64,000 bases of DNA from Flavobacterium subsaxonicum WB 4.1-42 = DSM 21790 (GCF_000422725.1 NZ_AUGP01000017.1:434001-498000); one strand, 5' to 3'. Shown: positions 34,306-44,432, counted from the first letter of the stretch. Program-made: numbers and translations. Notes: a model not told the origin generated them from the letters alone.

Positions 34306-35589
34306 TTATTTTTTATGCGATAAAATACCGGCTTTTAAAACCTGGCCAAACTGGTACATATCCTCATAAGAGCAGTATAGCGGCACCGGTGCAAGGCGAA
34401 TAACGTTAGGTTCGCGCCAGTCGGTTATTACGCCGTTTTTCATAAGGTAGTCAAACAACTGCCTGCCTTCGCCATGCAGGAATACCGATAGCTGGCATGC
34501 CCTTTCTTTGGGTTCAGAGGGGGTTATTATCTCAAAATGGCCGTTAACCTCGCGGTCAATTTCGTGCAATATAAATTCAAGGTAGGCTGTTATGTTATCC
34601 CTTTTCTGGATAAGTGCCGGCATACCAATCTCGTCAAACATTTCTACCGATGCCAGGTACGGCGCCAAAGATAGTATTGGCAGGTTGCTTATCTGCCAGC
34701 CCTCTGCCCCACGAACCGGGTCGAAGTTAGGCTCCATTAAAAAGCGGCGCTCTTTATTATGGCCCCACCAACCGGAGAAACGAGGCAGGTCGAGATCGTT
34801 ATGGTGCATTTCGTGTACAAAAAGCCCCGATGCGTTACCCGGGCCCGAGTTCATGTACTTGTAGCTGCACCATGCGGCAAAGTCTACATTCCACTCGTGC
34901 AACTCTAAATGAATGTTGCCTGCGCCGTGGGCAAGGTCCCACCCAACGTAAGCACCGGCATCCTGGCCTGCCTTGGTAATGGTTTTCATATCAAAAACCT
35001 GACCTGTATAGTAGTTTACACCGCCAATTAGCACAAGGGCAAGCTCCTCGCCTACCTGCTTAATGGTATCTAAAATATCTTCTAATCTAATATTGTGCTC
35101 TCCCGGCCTGCGTTTAATCTCTACAATGGCATCTTCGGGCTCCAGCCCATGAAAGCGCACCTGGCTCTTAATCATGTACTGGTCGCTGGGGAAAGCCTTC
35201 TCTTCGCAAATAATCTTAAACCTCTTGGCAGTTGGCTGGTAAAAGCTAACCATCATTAGGTGCAGGTTAACGGTAAGGGTATTCATAACCGTAACTTCAG
35301 ATGGCAAAGCACCCACTATTTTACTAAGCGGTGCTGCAAAGCGCTCCTGGTAGTCCCACCACGGCTTATCGGCATAAAAGTGGCCTTCTACCGCCAGTTT
35401 GGCCCAGTCGTCCATAACCTCATCTACATAGGCCTTGGTGCGTTTGGGCTGCAACCCAAGCGAGTTGCCTGTAAAATAGATTACCTGTTTGCCGTTTACA
35501 TGCGGAAACAAAAATTCATCTCTGTATTTTGCCAGCTTGTCTTTGGCATCAAGCTGCTGTGCGAATTCGCGCGTATTTAAAAATTCCAT
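34306..35589 (-). CDS. kynU: Kynureninase
   Basis: PLP enzyme that cleaves kynurenine to anthranilate and alanine (or 3-hydroxykynurenine to 3-hydroxyanthranilate) in tryptophan degradation. Starting at MEFLNTREFAQQLDAKDKLA gives 427 residues, the usual length; the longer frame adds 32 residues with no similarity. Visible are the substrate and phosphate region FTGNSLGLQP, VGWDLAHGAGNIHLELH and the PLP lysine in CSYKYMNSGPG. It is a single gene between terminators; no other kynurenine pathway gene lies nearby. Confidence 0.96.
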   Translation of the reverse strand: MEFLNTREFAQQLDAKDKLAKYRDEFLFPHVNGKQVIYFTGNSLGLQPKRTKAYVDEVMDDWAKLAVEGHFYADKPWWDYQERFAAPLSKIVGALPSEVTVMNTLTVNLHLMMVSFYQPTAKRFKIICEEKAFPSDQYMIKSQVRFHGLEPEDAIVEIKRRPGEHNIRLEDILDTIKQVGEELALVLIGGVNYYTGQVFDMKTITKAGQDAGAYVGWDLAHGAGNIHLELHEWNVDFAAWCSYKYMNSGPGNASGLFVHEMHHNDLDLPRFSGWWGHNKERRFLMEPNFDPVRGAEGWQISNLPILSLAPYLASVEMFDEIGMPALIQKRDNITAYLEFILHEIDREVNGHFEIITPSEPKERACQLSVFLHGEGRQLFDYLMKNGVITDWREPNVIRLAPVPLYCSYEDMYQFGQVLKAGILSHKK

Positions 35590-35680
35590 TATAGTTAGTT
35601 TGTCGAGCGGTAAAAATAAGGATTTTAATTTGAGATTTCTGAATCTCAGAATCCGATTGTGAAAAATCAAGCGTTTTTTG

Positions 35681-35709
35681 CACAAAAAAAGCGGCCCTAA
35701 GACCGCTTT
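35681..35709 (-). terminator. Intrinsic terminator of queA
   Basis: Stem AAAGCGG / CCGCTTT with an 8-base loop followed on the minus strand by a T-run, 22 bases after the queA stop. Confidence 0.88.
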
Positions 35710-35730
35710 GATTTATATATTTTTTACCGA

Positions 35731-36780
35731 TTATAAAATCAGCATGGCATCTCCGTAAGTGTAAAAACGGTAGCCTTCTTTAATAGCTTCGTCATACGCT
35801 TTACGCATCAAATCGTGGCCCATAAAGGCAGAGATCATCATTAGCAGCGTAGATTTTGGTGTATGAAAGTTAGTTATCATACAATCTGCCACGCTAAAAT
35901 CGTACGGAGGGAAGATAAACTTGTTAGTCCAGCCTACGTAAGGGTTTAGCGTTCTGGCACTTGACACAGAACTTTCCATAGCCCTCATACTGGTAGTACC
36001 AACAGCGCATATTTTATGCTTGTTAACCTTAGCCTTATTCACGATATCGCAAGCTTCCTGACTGATTATCAACTCTTCAGAGTCCATTTTATGTTTAGAA
36101 AGGTCTTCTACCTCAACCGGGTTAAAAGTACCAAGGCCAACGTGCAGGGTAATTTCTGCAAAGTCTATACCTTTAATTTCCAGCCTTTTTAAAAGGTGCT
36201 TAGAAAAGTGAAGACCGGCAGTTGGTGCTGCAACAGCACCTTCTTCTTTAGCATATATGGTTTGGTAACGCTCGGCATCTTCCGGCTCTACCTCACGGTT
36301 AATGTACTTAGGTATAGGGGTTTCGCCAAGTTCTGTAAGCTTGTTTCTAAACTCTTCGTAAGATCCATCGTAAAGAAAACGAAGCGTACGCCCACGAGAC
36401 GTGGTATTGTCAATAACCTCAGCCACAAGGCTGTCGTCGTCGCCAAAGTACAGTTTGTTACCAATACGTATTTTACGTGCCGGGTCTACCAACACGTCCC
36501 AAAGGCGCTGCTCAGAGTTAAGCTCCCTTAAAAGGAACACCTCTATACGCGCACCTGTTTTTTCTTTATTGCCATAAAGGCGGGCAGGAAACACCTTAGT
36601 GTTGTTAAGCACCATTACATCGCCTTCTTCAAAATATTCTATAACATCTTTAAATAGCCTGTGCTCTATTGTCTTGGTTTTACGGTTAATAACCATTAGT
36701 TTAGACTCGTCCCTGTTTTCAGTTGGGTGCTCAGCAAGAAGCTCTTTTGGTAAATTGAAATTGAAGTTTGATAATTTCAT
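35731..36780 (-). CDS. queA: S-adenosylmethionine:tRNA ribosyltransferase-isomerase
   Basis: Transfers and isomerises the ribosyl moiety of SAM onto preQ1 in tRNA, forming epoxyqueuosine in the wobble position of Asp, Asn, His and Tyr tRNAs. The 349 residues fit. Motifs are [49 protein letters not shown] and [18 protein letters not shown]. It has an excellent promoter upstream and a terminator downstream, so it is a monocistronic gene. Confidence 0.98.
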   Translation of the reverse strand: MKLSNFNFNLPKELLAEHPTENRDESKLMVINRKTKTIEHRLFKDVIEYFEEGDVMVLNNTKVFPARLYGNKEKTGARIEVFLLRELNSEQRLWDVLVDPARKIRIGNKLYFGDDDSLVAEVIDNTTSRGRTLRFLYDGSYEEFRNKLTELGETPIPKYINREVEPEDAERYQTIYAKEEGAVAAPTAGLHFSKHLLKRLEIKGIDFAEITLHVGLGTFNPVEVEDLSKHKMDSEELIISQEACDIVNKAKVNKHKICAVGTTSMRAMESSVSSARTLNPYVGWTNKFIFPPYDFSVADCMITNFHTPKSTLLMMISAFMGHDLMRKAYDEAIKEGYRFYTYGDAMLIL

Positions 36781-36800
36781 TATATATCTTTAATTGAGTG

Positions 36801-36832
36801 CAAATATACTATTGTATAACAGGCGTTGTCAA
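36801..36832 (-). promoter_or_regulatory. Promoter of queA
   Basis: On the minus strand, TTG (36832-36830), a 21-base spacer and TATATTTG (36808-36801), a textbook flavobacterial promoter, 21 bases upstream of the start codon. Confidence 0.85.
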
Positions 36833-36875
36833 GTGTTTTGTAATATATTTATAATATCTTTTGAAATACAGGCAT

Positions 36876-38105
36876 TTACAGCTCGTTTACAACAAAGCCA
36901 AGCGCCTGCATATCGTGCCAGAATGTAGGGTACGATTTAGATACCACACCCGCATCGTTAATAATAACTGGGGTTTTAATGGCCAGCGGCGCAAAGGCCA
37001 TTGCCATACGATGGTCGTTATAAGTTGCTACAGCTACGGGACTTGCGGGAGGATTAAACCCAGCCTCAAGTGCTAAACTATCATCTGTGACCGATATTTT
37101 AGCCCCAAACTTACTTAATTCGGTTTTTAAAGCCTCAAGGCGATCAGTTTCTTTAATTTTAAGGGTATGAAGCCCCGTTAAATAGCAGCCAATACCTAAG
37201 CCAAAGCAGGTTACGGCAATAGTTTGGGCAATATCGGGCGTATTGTTTAGCTCGAAGCTAAGGGCTGACAGCTGATGGTTTAGCTTCTTTAAAACAATAC
37301 TATTATTTTTAAAAGTAGTCTCTACACCCATTTCGGCATAAATTTCGGATAAAGCACTATCGCCCTGAAGGCTGTTTTGCTTGTACGATGATAACACTAT
37401 TGCTGTACCAACATCTGCCAAAGCTACTATCGAATAAAAGTAAGAGGCACTGCTCCAATCGCTCTCAACAGTGATAGTTGCCGGTTGTTGGTTGTTGGTT
37501 GCTGGTTTCACGGTAATAACATTCCCCTTAAAAGTGGTTGCTATGCCTACTTCTTTCAAAAGGCTAAGGGTCATGTTTATGTAAGGTATTGAGGTTAGTT
37601 CGCCCTCCAGGGTAAGTTCGAGTCCGTTTTCTAAACGGCCGGCTACAAGTAATAACGCTGTTATATATTGGCTGCTTACATTGGCTTTCATTGCCACTTT
37701 ACTCTGGGTTAGCTTTTTACCTGTTATTTTTATGGGAGGATAGCCCTCATTTTCTGTGTATTCTATTTGTGCGCCAAGGCTGCGCAGGGCATCTACCAAA
37801 ACGGCAATGGGGCGCTCTTTCATGCGTTGCGAGCCTGTAAGCACCACCTCCTTACCTTCCTGAAGGGCAAAATAGGCCGTTAAGAAGCGCATAGCCGTGC
37901 CCGCATGATGAATATCGACAATAGCCTCGCTACCCGCTAATGCCTGCTGCATAACGGTGCTATCGTCAGATTCTGAAATGTTGTTTATAGTAATGCCGGG
38001 ATATAGTGCCTGCAACAGTAACAGCCTGTTAGTTTCAGATTTACTTCCTGTAATTTTTATAGCGGTAGAGTGTACCGATGTATTCAAGTTTAATTTAATA
38101 TCCAT
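36876..38105 (-). CDS. aroA: 3-phosphoshikimate 1-carboxyvinyltransferase (EPSP synthase)
   Basis: Shikimate-pathway enzyme joining PEP to shikimate 3-phosphate. Starting at MDIKLNLNTSVHSTAIKITG gives 409 residues; 17 upstream codons are unlikely to be translated. Motifs are GSKSETNRLLLLQALYP, HHAGTAMRFLTAYFA, GSQRMKERPI, ESDWSSASYFYSIVAL, NTPDIAQTIAVTCFG, KETDRLEALKTEL and YNDHRMAMAFAPLAI. Two short segments look inserted: PATNNQQPAT, encoded by heptanucleotide repeats, and NHQLSALSFEL, encoded by another repeat. Both would lie in surface loops. It follows the MazG-like gene and may belong to the DUF3857 operon. Confidence 0.95.
   Translation of the reverse strand: MDIKLNLNTSVHSTAIKITGSKSETNRLLLLQALYPGITINNISESDDSTVMQQALAGSEAIVDIHHAGTAMRFLTAYFALQEGKEVVLTGSQRMKERPIAVLVDALRSLGAQIEYTENEGYPPIKITGKKLTQSKVAMKANVSSQYITALLLVAGRLENGLELTLEGELTSIPYINMTLSLLKEVGIATTFKGNVITVKPATNNQQPATITVESDWSSASYFYSIVALADVGTAIVLSSYKQNSLQGDSALSEIYAEMGVETTFKNNSIVLKKLNHQLSALSFELNNTPDIAQTIAVTCFGLGIGCYLTGLHTLKIKETDRLEALKTELSKFGAKISVTDDSLALEAGFNPPASPVAVATYNDHRMAMAFAPLAIKTPVIINDAGVVSKSYPTFWHDMQALGFVVNEL
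37477..37504. repeat. Heptanucleotide repeats inside aroA
   Basis: Four consecutive 7-base units of the GTTGTTG/GTTGCCG family, the same units found between genes at 51784, 58561 and 61308. They are in frame and encode the PATNNQQPAT stretch of AroA. Confidence 0.8.
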
Positions 38106-38191
38106 AATATTTGGCTGTTGCCTGATAAAAGTATGCCTTGTCTGTTTAACGGACAAGGCATAAGTGACGTATTACAACAAAAATACTAAAA

Positions 38192-38518
38192 TTACTTTAG
38201 CTTTTGGTTGTTATGGTGGCGGTCGTGGTCGCGCTTAGATTTTAGGCCCATTTTTTTATCAAAAGCCTCCTGCAGGTTTACCCCCGTTTGGTTGGCCAGG
38301 CAAAGCACCACAAAAACCACATCGGCAAGCTCTTCGCCCAGGTCTTTGTTCTTATCGCTTTCTTTTTCGCTTTGCTCGCCATAGCGGCGGGCAATAATGC
38401 GGGCAACCTCGCCTACCTCTTCGGTAAGCTGGGCCATATTGGTAAGCTCGTTAAAGTAGCGTACACCATGCTCTTTTATCCAGTTATCTACATCTAACTG
38501 TGCGTTTTGTATGTTCAT
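38192..38518 (-). CDS. MazG-like nucleotide pyrophosphohydrolase
   Basis: A 108-residue all-alpha NTP pyrophosphohydrolase. Motifs are LTNMAQLTEEVGEVARIIAR (metal-binding EExxE type) and LGEELADVVFVVLCLANQTG, followed by a basic His/Lys-rich tail. It would hydrolyse non-canonical nucleoside triphosphates. It lies one base after the first DUF3857 gene and just before aroA, so probably in the same transcript. Confidence 0.93.
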   Translation of the reverse strand: MNIQNAQLDVDNWIKEHGVRYFNELTNMAQLTEEVGEVARIIARRYGEQSEKESDKNKDLGEELADVVFVVLCLANQTGVNLQEAFDKKMGLKSKRDHDRHHNNQKLK

Positions 38519-38519
38519 G

Positions 38520-40448
38520 CTATTGTTTTTTAAGTACTATCTTTTCGTTTTGCTTTTCTATCATCTGGGTAAAAAAACTTTTAAGCGCGGTGTAATACTC
38601 CTCGCTTATTATTGCCTCTGTAATTTCGTATATAGCCGTAAGCTGCAATTGTTTATCCTGTACACCAATAGTGTATTTAAAACTACCCAAACCATCGGGC
38701 AACACAAAACTACCCGAAGTTGGTACCGATTCTACCACATACCCGTCAGGAAGCCCAACGGTAACCATGTATTTATTTTTAAACGGATATTTAAAATCTA
38801 TAGGATACAGCCTTTGGTCCTGTTTAAAAGGATTTTCGGCTACAGCAAAAAACAACATGGGGCTAAAATACAATTTATCTTTTATTTCATCGCAAACAGC
38901 ACTGTTTGTAAAAGTAAACTCCTGCACAACCGGTTTTTCTGCAACTTCTTTATTAACAATAGCATGCTCTGTAACCTCAAGGCCATAGTATTCTTTTTCT
39001 AATTTCTGAATAGTGGCTTCGTTATCCAGCCCCGTTATATCATCTCTAAAAGTATAGGCATAATAATCAAAAAACTGGCGCCTGACTTTACCCGTAATTT
39101 TTCCGCCGCCATCTAACTGCGCCGATACGTTTGTATTTTTTTGAGATGACACTTTAGGCATTAAGTCTACCTCTATAGCCTGCCCATAATCCATAATCAT
39201 TCGGCCATCCCAGTTTAAAGCCCTTACAGGCAATATGCCCGCCATAGTGTTTTTACTGGTAGCGTCTAACAACAGCAGGCCTTGTTCTGTTTTTACACTG
39301 GCAATAACATAATTAAAAGCACTATGGCTTGGATACAGCGACACCCCATGAGAGCGGGTGCTTACCAAAACCGGATTGGCTTTTAAACCCGCATACTGCA
39401 ACATAGCGGTAAGCATAAGGTTAATTTCGGCCACATTGCCCACCTTTTTTTTATAAGCCTCTTTTACTCCCTGCCGGCTGTAATAACCCACATATTCATT
39501 CCAGTTCATACGCTGTTGCACATGCTTAAAAATAGCATCTGCTTTTTGCCTAAAGGTCATGCCCGGCAGTAAAAGGGCATCAACATCTTTTCTAAAATAC
39601 GAGGTTTGAGTAAGCTGCTTGCCAAAATCTTCGTCTTCGTAAATACTCTTGGCAACTGCGGTCCAGGTGGTGGAGAGTTTTTGCACCTCTTCTCCGGCAT
39701 GGTAATCTACCGCCGAGAGCTCATGCTTTACCGATGCCATGTAATTTCTGATATTATTTACATAAGCCTCATCTTTAAGGGCAGGCATATTTTTTGCCGT
39801 ATATACTATCCTGTTCTCAGAAAAATAGTTGCGTTTTACAACCATTGGCAGGCTTTTAATAACATCGCCGCTTAAATAACTATTAAAGGTAAAATAAGTG
39901 GGTATGCTAATTTCATACTGCATATAGTTAACCGGTACCTTATCCTGAAAATACCAATCGCTAAAGTTCCAGAAATTAGGCATAGCTATCTTATACTTAT
40001 ATTCTATAACGCTACCCTCTTTTACATTGGGCATTTTAATTTTTTTGCCCAGTACATATTTATTTATAGTATCGGTATACTGGTCAGATGCATTAAGTTC
40101 GGTTTTTATTATACTGCCGTTTTCCAGGTTATAAGTAAATGCCTCCGAAAAACCGCAATCTTTAACGTTGCTACCTGTGTAATAATAAATTTCTTCGTTA
40201 GCATATTCGTAGCCTGACTTTTTGTAGATCTTAATACGGCTCTCTACCTCGGTAACCAAAGTCCAGGTTAGGCCTCTTAACTCAAAGTAGGTTTTGCCTT
40301 TACGATATAAAATAGCTGCCGGGGCACTGCTATCTGCCGGATGGATGCTTTCCTGGAGTTCTTTAACAGTAACGCCGCCCAGCGCAAAATCCTGCGCATA
40401 TAAAGCACAGGAAGCTAACAAAACAAAAAACAGTAAAAACCTGCGCAT
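38520..40448 (-). CDS. DUF3857/transglutaminase-like protein, paralogue 1 (catalytic residues lost)
   Basis: A 642-residue exported protein: signal peptide MRRFLLFFVLLASCALYAQ, a DUF3857 domain (about 40-230), a transglutaminase-like domain (about 240-420) and a C-terminal DUF2569/3858-like beta region. In the transglutaminase core the usual Cys position reads VGNVAEINLML (Val near 338) and the His position reads FNYVI (Tyr); the Asp (LLLDATSK) is kept. It should therefore be a non-enzymatic relative. It ends in QNEKIVLKKQ, as do the next three paralogues (final residue Q or A). Role unknown; perhaps glycan or peptide binding in the periplasm. Confidence 0.85.
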   Translation of the reverse strand: MRRFLLFFVLLASCALYAQDFALGGVTVKELQESIHPADSSAPAAILYRKGKTYFELRGLTWTLVTEVESRIKIYKKSGYEYANEEIYYYTGSNVKDCGFSEAFTYNLENGSIIKTELNASDQYTDTINKYVLGKKIKMPNVKEGSVIEYKYKIAMPNFWNFSDWYFQDKVPVNYMQYEISIPTYFTFNSYLSGDVIKSLPMVVKRNYFSENRIVYTAKNMPALKDEAYVNNIRNYMASVKHELSAVDYHAGEEVQKLSTTWTAVAKSIYEDEDFGKQLTQTSYFRKDVDALLLPGMTFRQKADAIFKHVQQRMNWNEYVGYYSRQGVKEAYKKKVGNVAEINLMLTAMLQYAGLKANPVLVSTRSHGVSLYPSHSAFNYVIASVKTEQGLLLLDATSKNTMAGILPVRALNWDGRMIMDYGQAIEVDLMPKVSSQKNTNVSAQLDGGGKITGKVRRQFFDYYAYTFRDDITGLDNEATIQKLEKEYYGLEVTEHAIVNKEVAEKPVVQEFTFTNSAVCDEIKDKLYFSPMLFFAVAENPFKQDQRLYPIDFKYPFKNKYMVTVGLPDGYVVESVPTSGSFVLPDGLGSFKYTIGVQDKQLQLTAIYEITEAIISEEYYTALKSFFTQMIEKQNEKIVLKKQ

Positions 40449-40454
40449 TAAAAA

Positions 40455-42458
40455 TTATTGTTTTTTAAGTACTATCTTTTCGTTTTGCTTTTCTATAACC
40501 TTTTGGTAAAAGTCTTTTAGTGTAGCGTAATAATCCTGCGGAACCGAGGCAAAATTAATATCCATAGTTACCGCAATTTGTATTTGATTGGCAGCACCAT
40601 TGGCAATATTGTATTTAAAGGTACCAATATTATCTTCCATAGATATGGCTATCGAATTTGGTAGCGATTCTACAACATACCCATCGGGTATAGAAATATT
40701 AATCATGTACTTATCCTGGTGCGGGTATACAAAGTCTATCGGATACTCTCTTTTTTCCTGCTTAAAAGGGTTCTCTGCCTGGGTTAAAAACAACATAGGA
40801 TTTATGTACATTTTATCGGCTATAACATCGGCCGATGCATTGTGTATAAAATCATATTCTTCTATAACAGGCTTGCTAAGGTCTTTATCGTTAAGCACTT
40901 TATACTGGCTAACCTCTAATCCTTTAAAATTGCCTTCCAGTTTTTCTAAATAACTTTCCTGGCTTATGCCCAGGTACTGCTCCCTGAAACCAAAAGCAAT
41001 ATGATCAAAATGCTGGTCGCGAATTTTACCGGTTATTTTTCCTTCAGCATCCATTTTTGCAGTCATGTTAACCACTTCTTTAGATATCATTTGCGGGGTA
41101 AGGTCTATTGCCAGGCTGGTGCCATCGTTTCTTATTAGCCTGCCCGACCAGTTTAGTGCCCTTGTGGGCAATATGTTAGGCACTGCCGATTTAGATGTGG
41201 CATCCAGCAAAAACAACTTATCATCTATAGATACCGCACAGATTACATAGTTAAATGCCGACCTGTTAGGAAACAGCGCTATTTTGTTAGAGCGGGTGCT
41301 TATTAAAACCGGATTGGCATCAACACCTGCATAGCGAAGCATACCGGTAAGCATAAGATTAATTTCGGCAGCATTGCCTACTTTAGCAGCATAGGCTTTT
41401 TTAACGCCCTGATCGCAAAATATACTTGCATAACTGTTCCAGTTCATTCTGTTTTTAACGTAAGAAAATATAGCCGCTGTTTTCTCGGTAGGCGAATTAA
41501 GCCCTGCTAATAATGCTTTTACATCTTCTTCAAAATAACCGGTTCTTTTAAGTTCCGGGCCAAAATCGTCGTTTTTATAAATGGTGGTAGCTACATCTTC
41601 CCAGTTAGACGAGTAAGTTTTAGTAGGTTCGTGCGGATATTTTACCATAGAAAGCTCATGCTCTATGCTTGCCGTATAATTTTCTACGTTGCCCGAATAT
41701 TTTTCTTCTTTCATACCCGGCAGGTCGTTAAGAACATACGTAGTAGCTTCTTCTATATAATCTATCTTACTGTTGGTCATCCTGGTAGGGCTCTGTCCAT
41801 CCCGCTCTTTTTCTACATAGTTAATAGCCCTCGTGTTCTTTTCTTTAGTAACCTTAGGTGTATAATATCCTCTAAAGTTTGGATTAAAGACGTAATATTC
41901 CGGAATTTTGGTTGTAAATTCAGAGTGGTTTACCGGTATGCTTTCCTGAAACTTCCATTCATTAAGCACATTTATAATTGGCGATGTTATTGTATACTTA
42001 TACTCTACAATACTGCCCTCTTTAACATCGGGCATCATTATCTTTTTTTGCTTCCACCATTTATTAACCTGCTCACTAAATTCGCCTTCGCTTTTTAGTT
42101 TGGTCTTTTTAATTACGCCAGCCTCAAGGTTGTACGTTGCCGCCCTGGAAATATCTACACTTTCTTTGGTAGACTCATAACTGTAAAACGGTATGTTTTT
42201 GTTGGCCCAGCTGTAGCCGTCTTTAGTATATATCTTAATTTTTACCTGTACCTCTGTAATAAGGCTAAACCCTTTGGTTTCGTTATACATCATGTACGTC
42301 TGGCCTTTGCTAAACAATACAGCCGCCGGTGCCGATGGGTCTTTTGGATGCTTTTTCTCCTCCAGCTCTTCTTTGGTAACTTCGCCAAGGTCGTAATTTT
42401 GTGCCTGGGCGTTAAGGCCTGTAAGCACTAATAGCAGTAGTATTTTAAATAGTTTCAT
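40455..42458 (-). CDS. DUF3857/transglutaminase-like protein, paralogue 2 (catalytic residues lost)
   Basis: 667 residues with signal peptide MKLFKILLLLVLTGLNAQAQ. Same layout as paralogue 1, with about 20 extra residues in the DUF3857 part (ERDGQSPTRMTNSKIDYIEE region). The Cys position reads VGNAAEIN (Ala, near 362), the His position FNYVI (Tyr); the Asp is kept in FLLDATSK. It ends only 6 bases before paralogue 1. The last 40 bases of the two coding regions are nearly identical, pointing to recent duplication or gene conversion. Confidence 0.85.
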   Translation of the reverse strand: MKLFKILLLLVLTGLNAQAQNYDLGEVTKEELEEKKHPKDPSAPAAVLFSKGQTYMMYNETKGFSLITEVQVKIKIYTKDGYSWANKNIPFYSYESTKESVDISRAATYNLEAGVIKKTKLKSEGEFSEQVNKWWKQKKIMMPDVKEGSIVEYKYTITSPIINVLNEWKFQESIPVNHSEFTTKIPEYYVFNPNFRGYYTPKVTKEKNTRAINYVEKERDGQSPTRMTNSKIDYIEEATTYVLNDLPGMKEEKYSGNVENYTASIEHELSMVKYPHEPTKTYSSNWEDVATTIYKNDDFGPELKRTGYFEEDVKALLAGLNSPTEKTAAIFSYVKNRMNWNSYASIFCDQGVKKAYAAKVGNAAEINLMLTGMLRYAGVDANPVLISTRSNKIALFPNRSAFNYVICAVSIDDKLFLLDATSKSAVPNILPTRALNWSGRLIRNDGTSLAIDLTPQMISKEVVNMTAKMDAEGKITGKIRDQHFDHIAFGFREQYLGISQESYLEKLEGNFKGLEVSQYKVLNDKDLSKPVIEEYDFIHNASADVIADKMYINPMLFLTQAENPFKQEKREYPIDFVYPHQDKYMINISIPDGYVVESLPNSIAISMEDNIGTFKYNIANGAANQIQIAVTMDINFASVPQDYYATLKDFYQKVIEKQNEKIVLKKQ

Positions 42459-42491
42459 AATTGGGAGATTGGTATTTGTAGGTGGCTTTTG

Positions 42492-44432
42492 TTATGCTTT
42501 TTTAAGCACTATTTTTTCGTTTTGCTTTTCTATCATCTTCCTGTAGAAATCTTTTAGCGTAGGATAGTAATCCTGAGACACGTTGGCATAGTTAATATCA
42601 AACACAACACTAAGCTGCATTTGGTTATTTTGCACTACAATATTGTATTTAAAACTACCAATATTTTCTTCCATAACCAACGAAACCGGTGCCGGAACAG
42701 ATTCTACCACATAGCCTTCGGGCAGTTTAATGTTTATCATGTATTTATCCTGATGCGGATATACAAAATCTACCGGATACTCTCTTTTTTCCTGCTTAAA
42801 AGGGTTTTCGTGCTCGGCAAAAAACAGCATTGGGTTAATATATACTTTATTGCCAATAACATCTATAGCACCCGTATGTTTAAAGGCAAACTCTGCCGAT
42901 ACCGGCTTAGTGAGATCTTTATCGTTAACCGTTTTATAATCAGAGACCTCCATGCCCGGATGAAGTTTTTCGAGTTTTTCCATACAGGTTTCGGCAGAAA
43001 GGGCCACGTATTTATCTCTAAAATTATACGCGTACATATCAAAATACTGGTCGCGCACTTTACCTGTTAAGATACCGTCTTTACTTAATTCAGACGACAC
43101 ATAAACAACCTCTTTAGACACCCCTTTTGGCATTAAGTTAACCTCTGCCGTATTGCCGTTTTCTCTAATTAAACGCCCCTGCCAGTTAAGCGCCCTTACA
43201 GGCAGCTGGCCTACTGTGGTATATTTGCTGGTAGCATCGAACAAAATAAAATTATCATTTAAAAACACCGCCGCTATAACATAGTTATAGGCCGTTAACG
43301 ACGGAAACAAAGCCACGCCATTAGCACGCGTGCTAACCAGCACAGGGTTTGCTGTAAAGCCCGCGCTACGAAGCATAGACACAAGCATAAGATTAATTTC
43401 GGCCGTATTGCCGGTTTTATCAGCATAGGCTTTTTTAACGCCCTTGTCGCACAAATATTCGTTATGCTCGTTCCAGGCCATACGGCTTTGCACATGGCCA
43501 AATATAGCTGCCATTTTAGCCTCCTGAGACATACCCGGGGTTAACAGCGCCTTAAGATCGGCATCATAATACGAGCTTAGCTTAAGTTCGTTGCCAAATG
43601 AATCCATCTCGTATACTTTTTTAGCTACAGACTCCCAGTCTAAAGAATATTTTTTAACGGTGCCGTCCTGCTGCGTGTACGACGATAGGTCGTGCTTTAA
43701 AATAGACAGGTAATTTTCTACGTTATTTACATACGACTCGTCTTTTAACGCAGGTACATTTTTGGCCGTGTAGTTAGTAACAAGTTCGTTATAGCCAAAG
43801 TTGGTGCGCACTCTGGGTTCGGATATTTTTACATCTGCAAAGCCAGACATATAGCGGTTATAATCAAAAGAGCCCGGTATGGCCACCTCATACGTTATGT
43901 TATTAACGGGTATGGGATATTGAAAATGCCAATCGCGAAACGCCATAAAATAAGGCGTTTTTAAAATATACTTATATTCTATTACACTGCCCTCTTTAAC
44001 GTTAGGCATTGTTATTTTTTCTACAGTATAGTCGGCGTTTAGTTTTTCTTCAAACTCGCCTTCGCTTTTAAGCTTGGTTTTTTCTATGTTGCCCCCAACA
44101 AGGTTGTAGGTATAAGCATCTGTAAAATATACTTTAAGCGTTCGGCCGCCCGAGTAATAGGTTATTTTATCTGATGCATACTTGTAGCCTTCTTTTTTGT
44201 ATATCTTAACCCTTACCTCAACCTCGGTTACCATTTCCCAGTAACCATCGTTGGTTGCAAAAAAAGTTTTACCTCTTTTGTGTAAAATTGCAGCTACCGC
44301 CGATGTATCTGTGGGGTGCTGCTTTTCAAGAAGTTCTTCTTTGGTTACTTTACCTAATTTAAATTCCTGTGCAACTGCACTATAGCTTATAAGTAAAACA
44401 AAACTTAATGCTGTAAATAATTTTGTTGTCAT
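42492..44432 (-). CDS. DUF3857/transglutaminase-like protein, paralogue 3 (catalytic residues lost)
   Basis: 646 residues with signal peptide (KLFTALSFVLLISYSAVAQ). DUF3857 (about 40-230), transglutaminase-like core (about 240-425) and a C-terminal beta region. The Cys position reads TGNTAEIN (Thr, near 342) and the His position YNYVI (Tyr); LFDATSK keeps the Asp. It shares with paralogues 1, 2 and 4 the segments INLML and ANPVL(V/I)STR and the C-terminal QNEKIVLKK. Spacing to its neighbours is 33 and 21 bases. Confidence 0.85.
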   Translation of the reverse strand: MTTKLFTALSFVLLISYSAVAQEFKLGKVTKEELLEKQHPTDTSAVAAILHKRGKTFFATNDGYWEMVTEVEVRVKIYKKEGYKYASDKITYYSGGRTLKVYFTDAYTYNLVGGNIEKTKLKSEGEFEEKLNADYTVEKITMPNVKEGSVIEYKYILKTPYFMAFRDWHFQYPIPVNNITYEVAIPGSFDYNRYMSGFADVKISEPRVRTNFGYNELVTNYTAKNVPALKDESYVNNVENYLSILKHDLSSYTQQDGTVKKYSLDWESVAKKVYEMDSFGNELKLSSYYDADLKALLTPGMSQEAKMAAIFGHVQSRMAWNEHNEYLCDKGVKKAYADKTGNTAEINLMLVSMLRSAGFTANPVLVSTRANGVALFPSLTAYNYVIAAVFLNDNFILFDATSKYTTVGQLPVRALNWQGRLIRENGNTAEVNLMPKGVSKEVVYVSSELSKDGILTGKVRDQYFDMYAYNFRDKYVALSAETCMEKLEKLHPGMEVSDYKTVNDKDLTKPVSAEFAFKHTGAIDVIGNKVYINPMLFFAEHENPFKQEKREYPVDFVYPHQDKYMINIKLPEGYVVESVPAPVSLVMEENIGSFKYNIVVQNNQMQLSVVFDINYANVSQDYYPTLKDFYRKMIEKQNEKIVLKKA

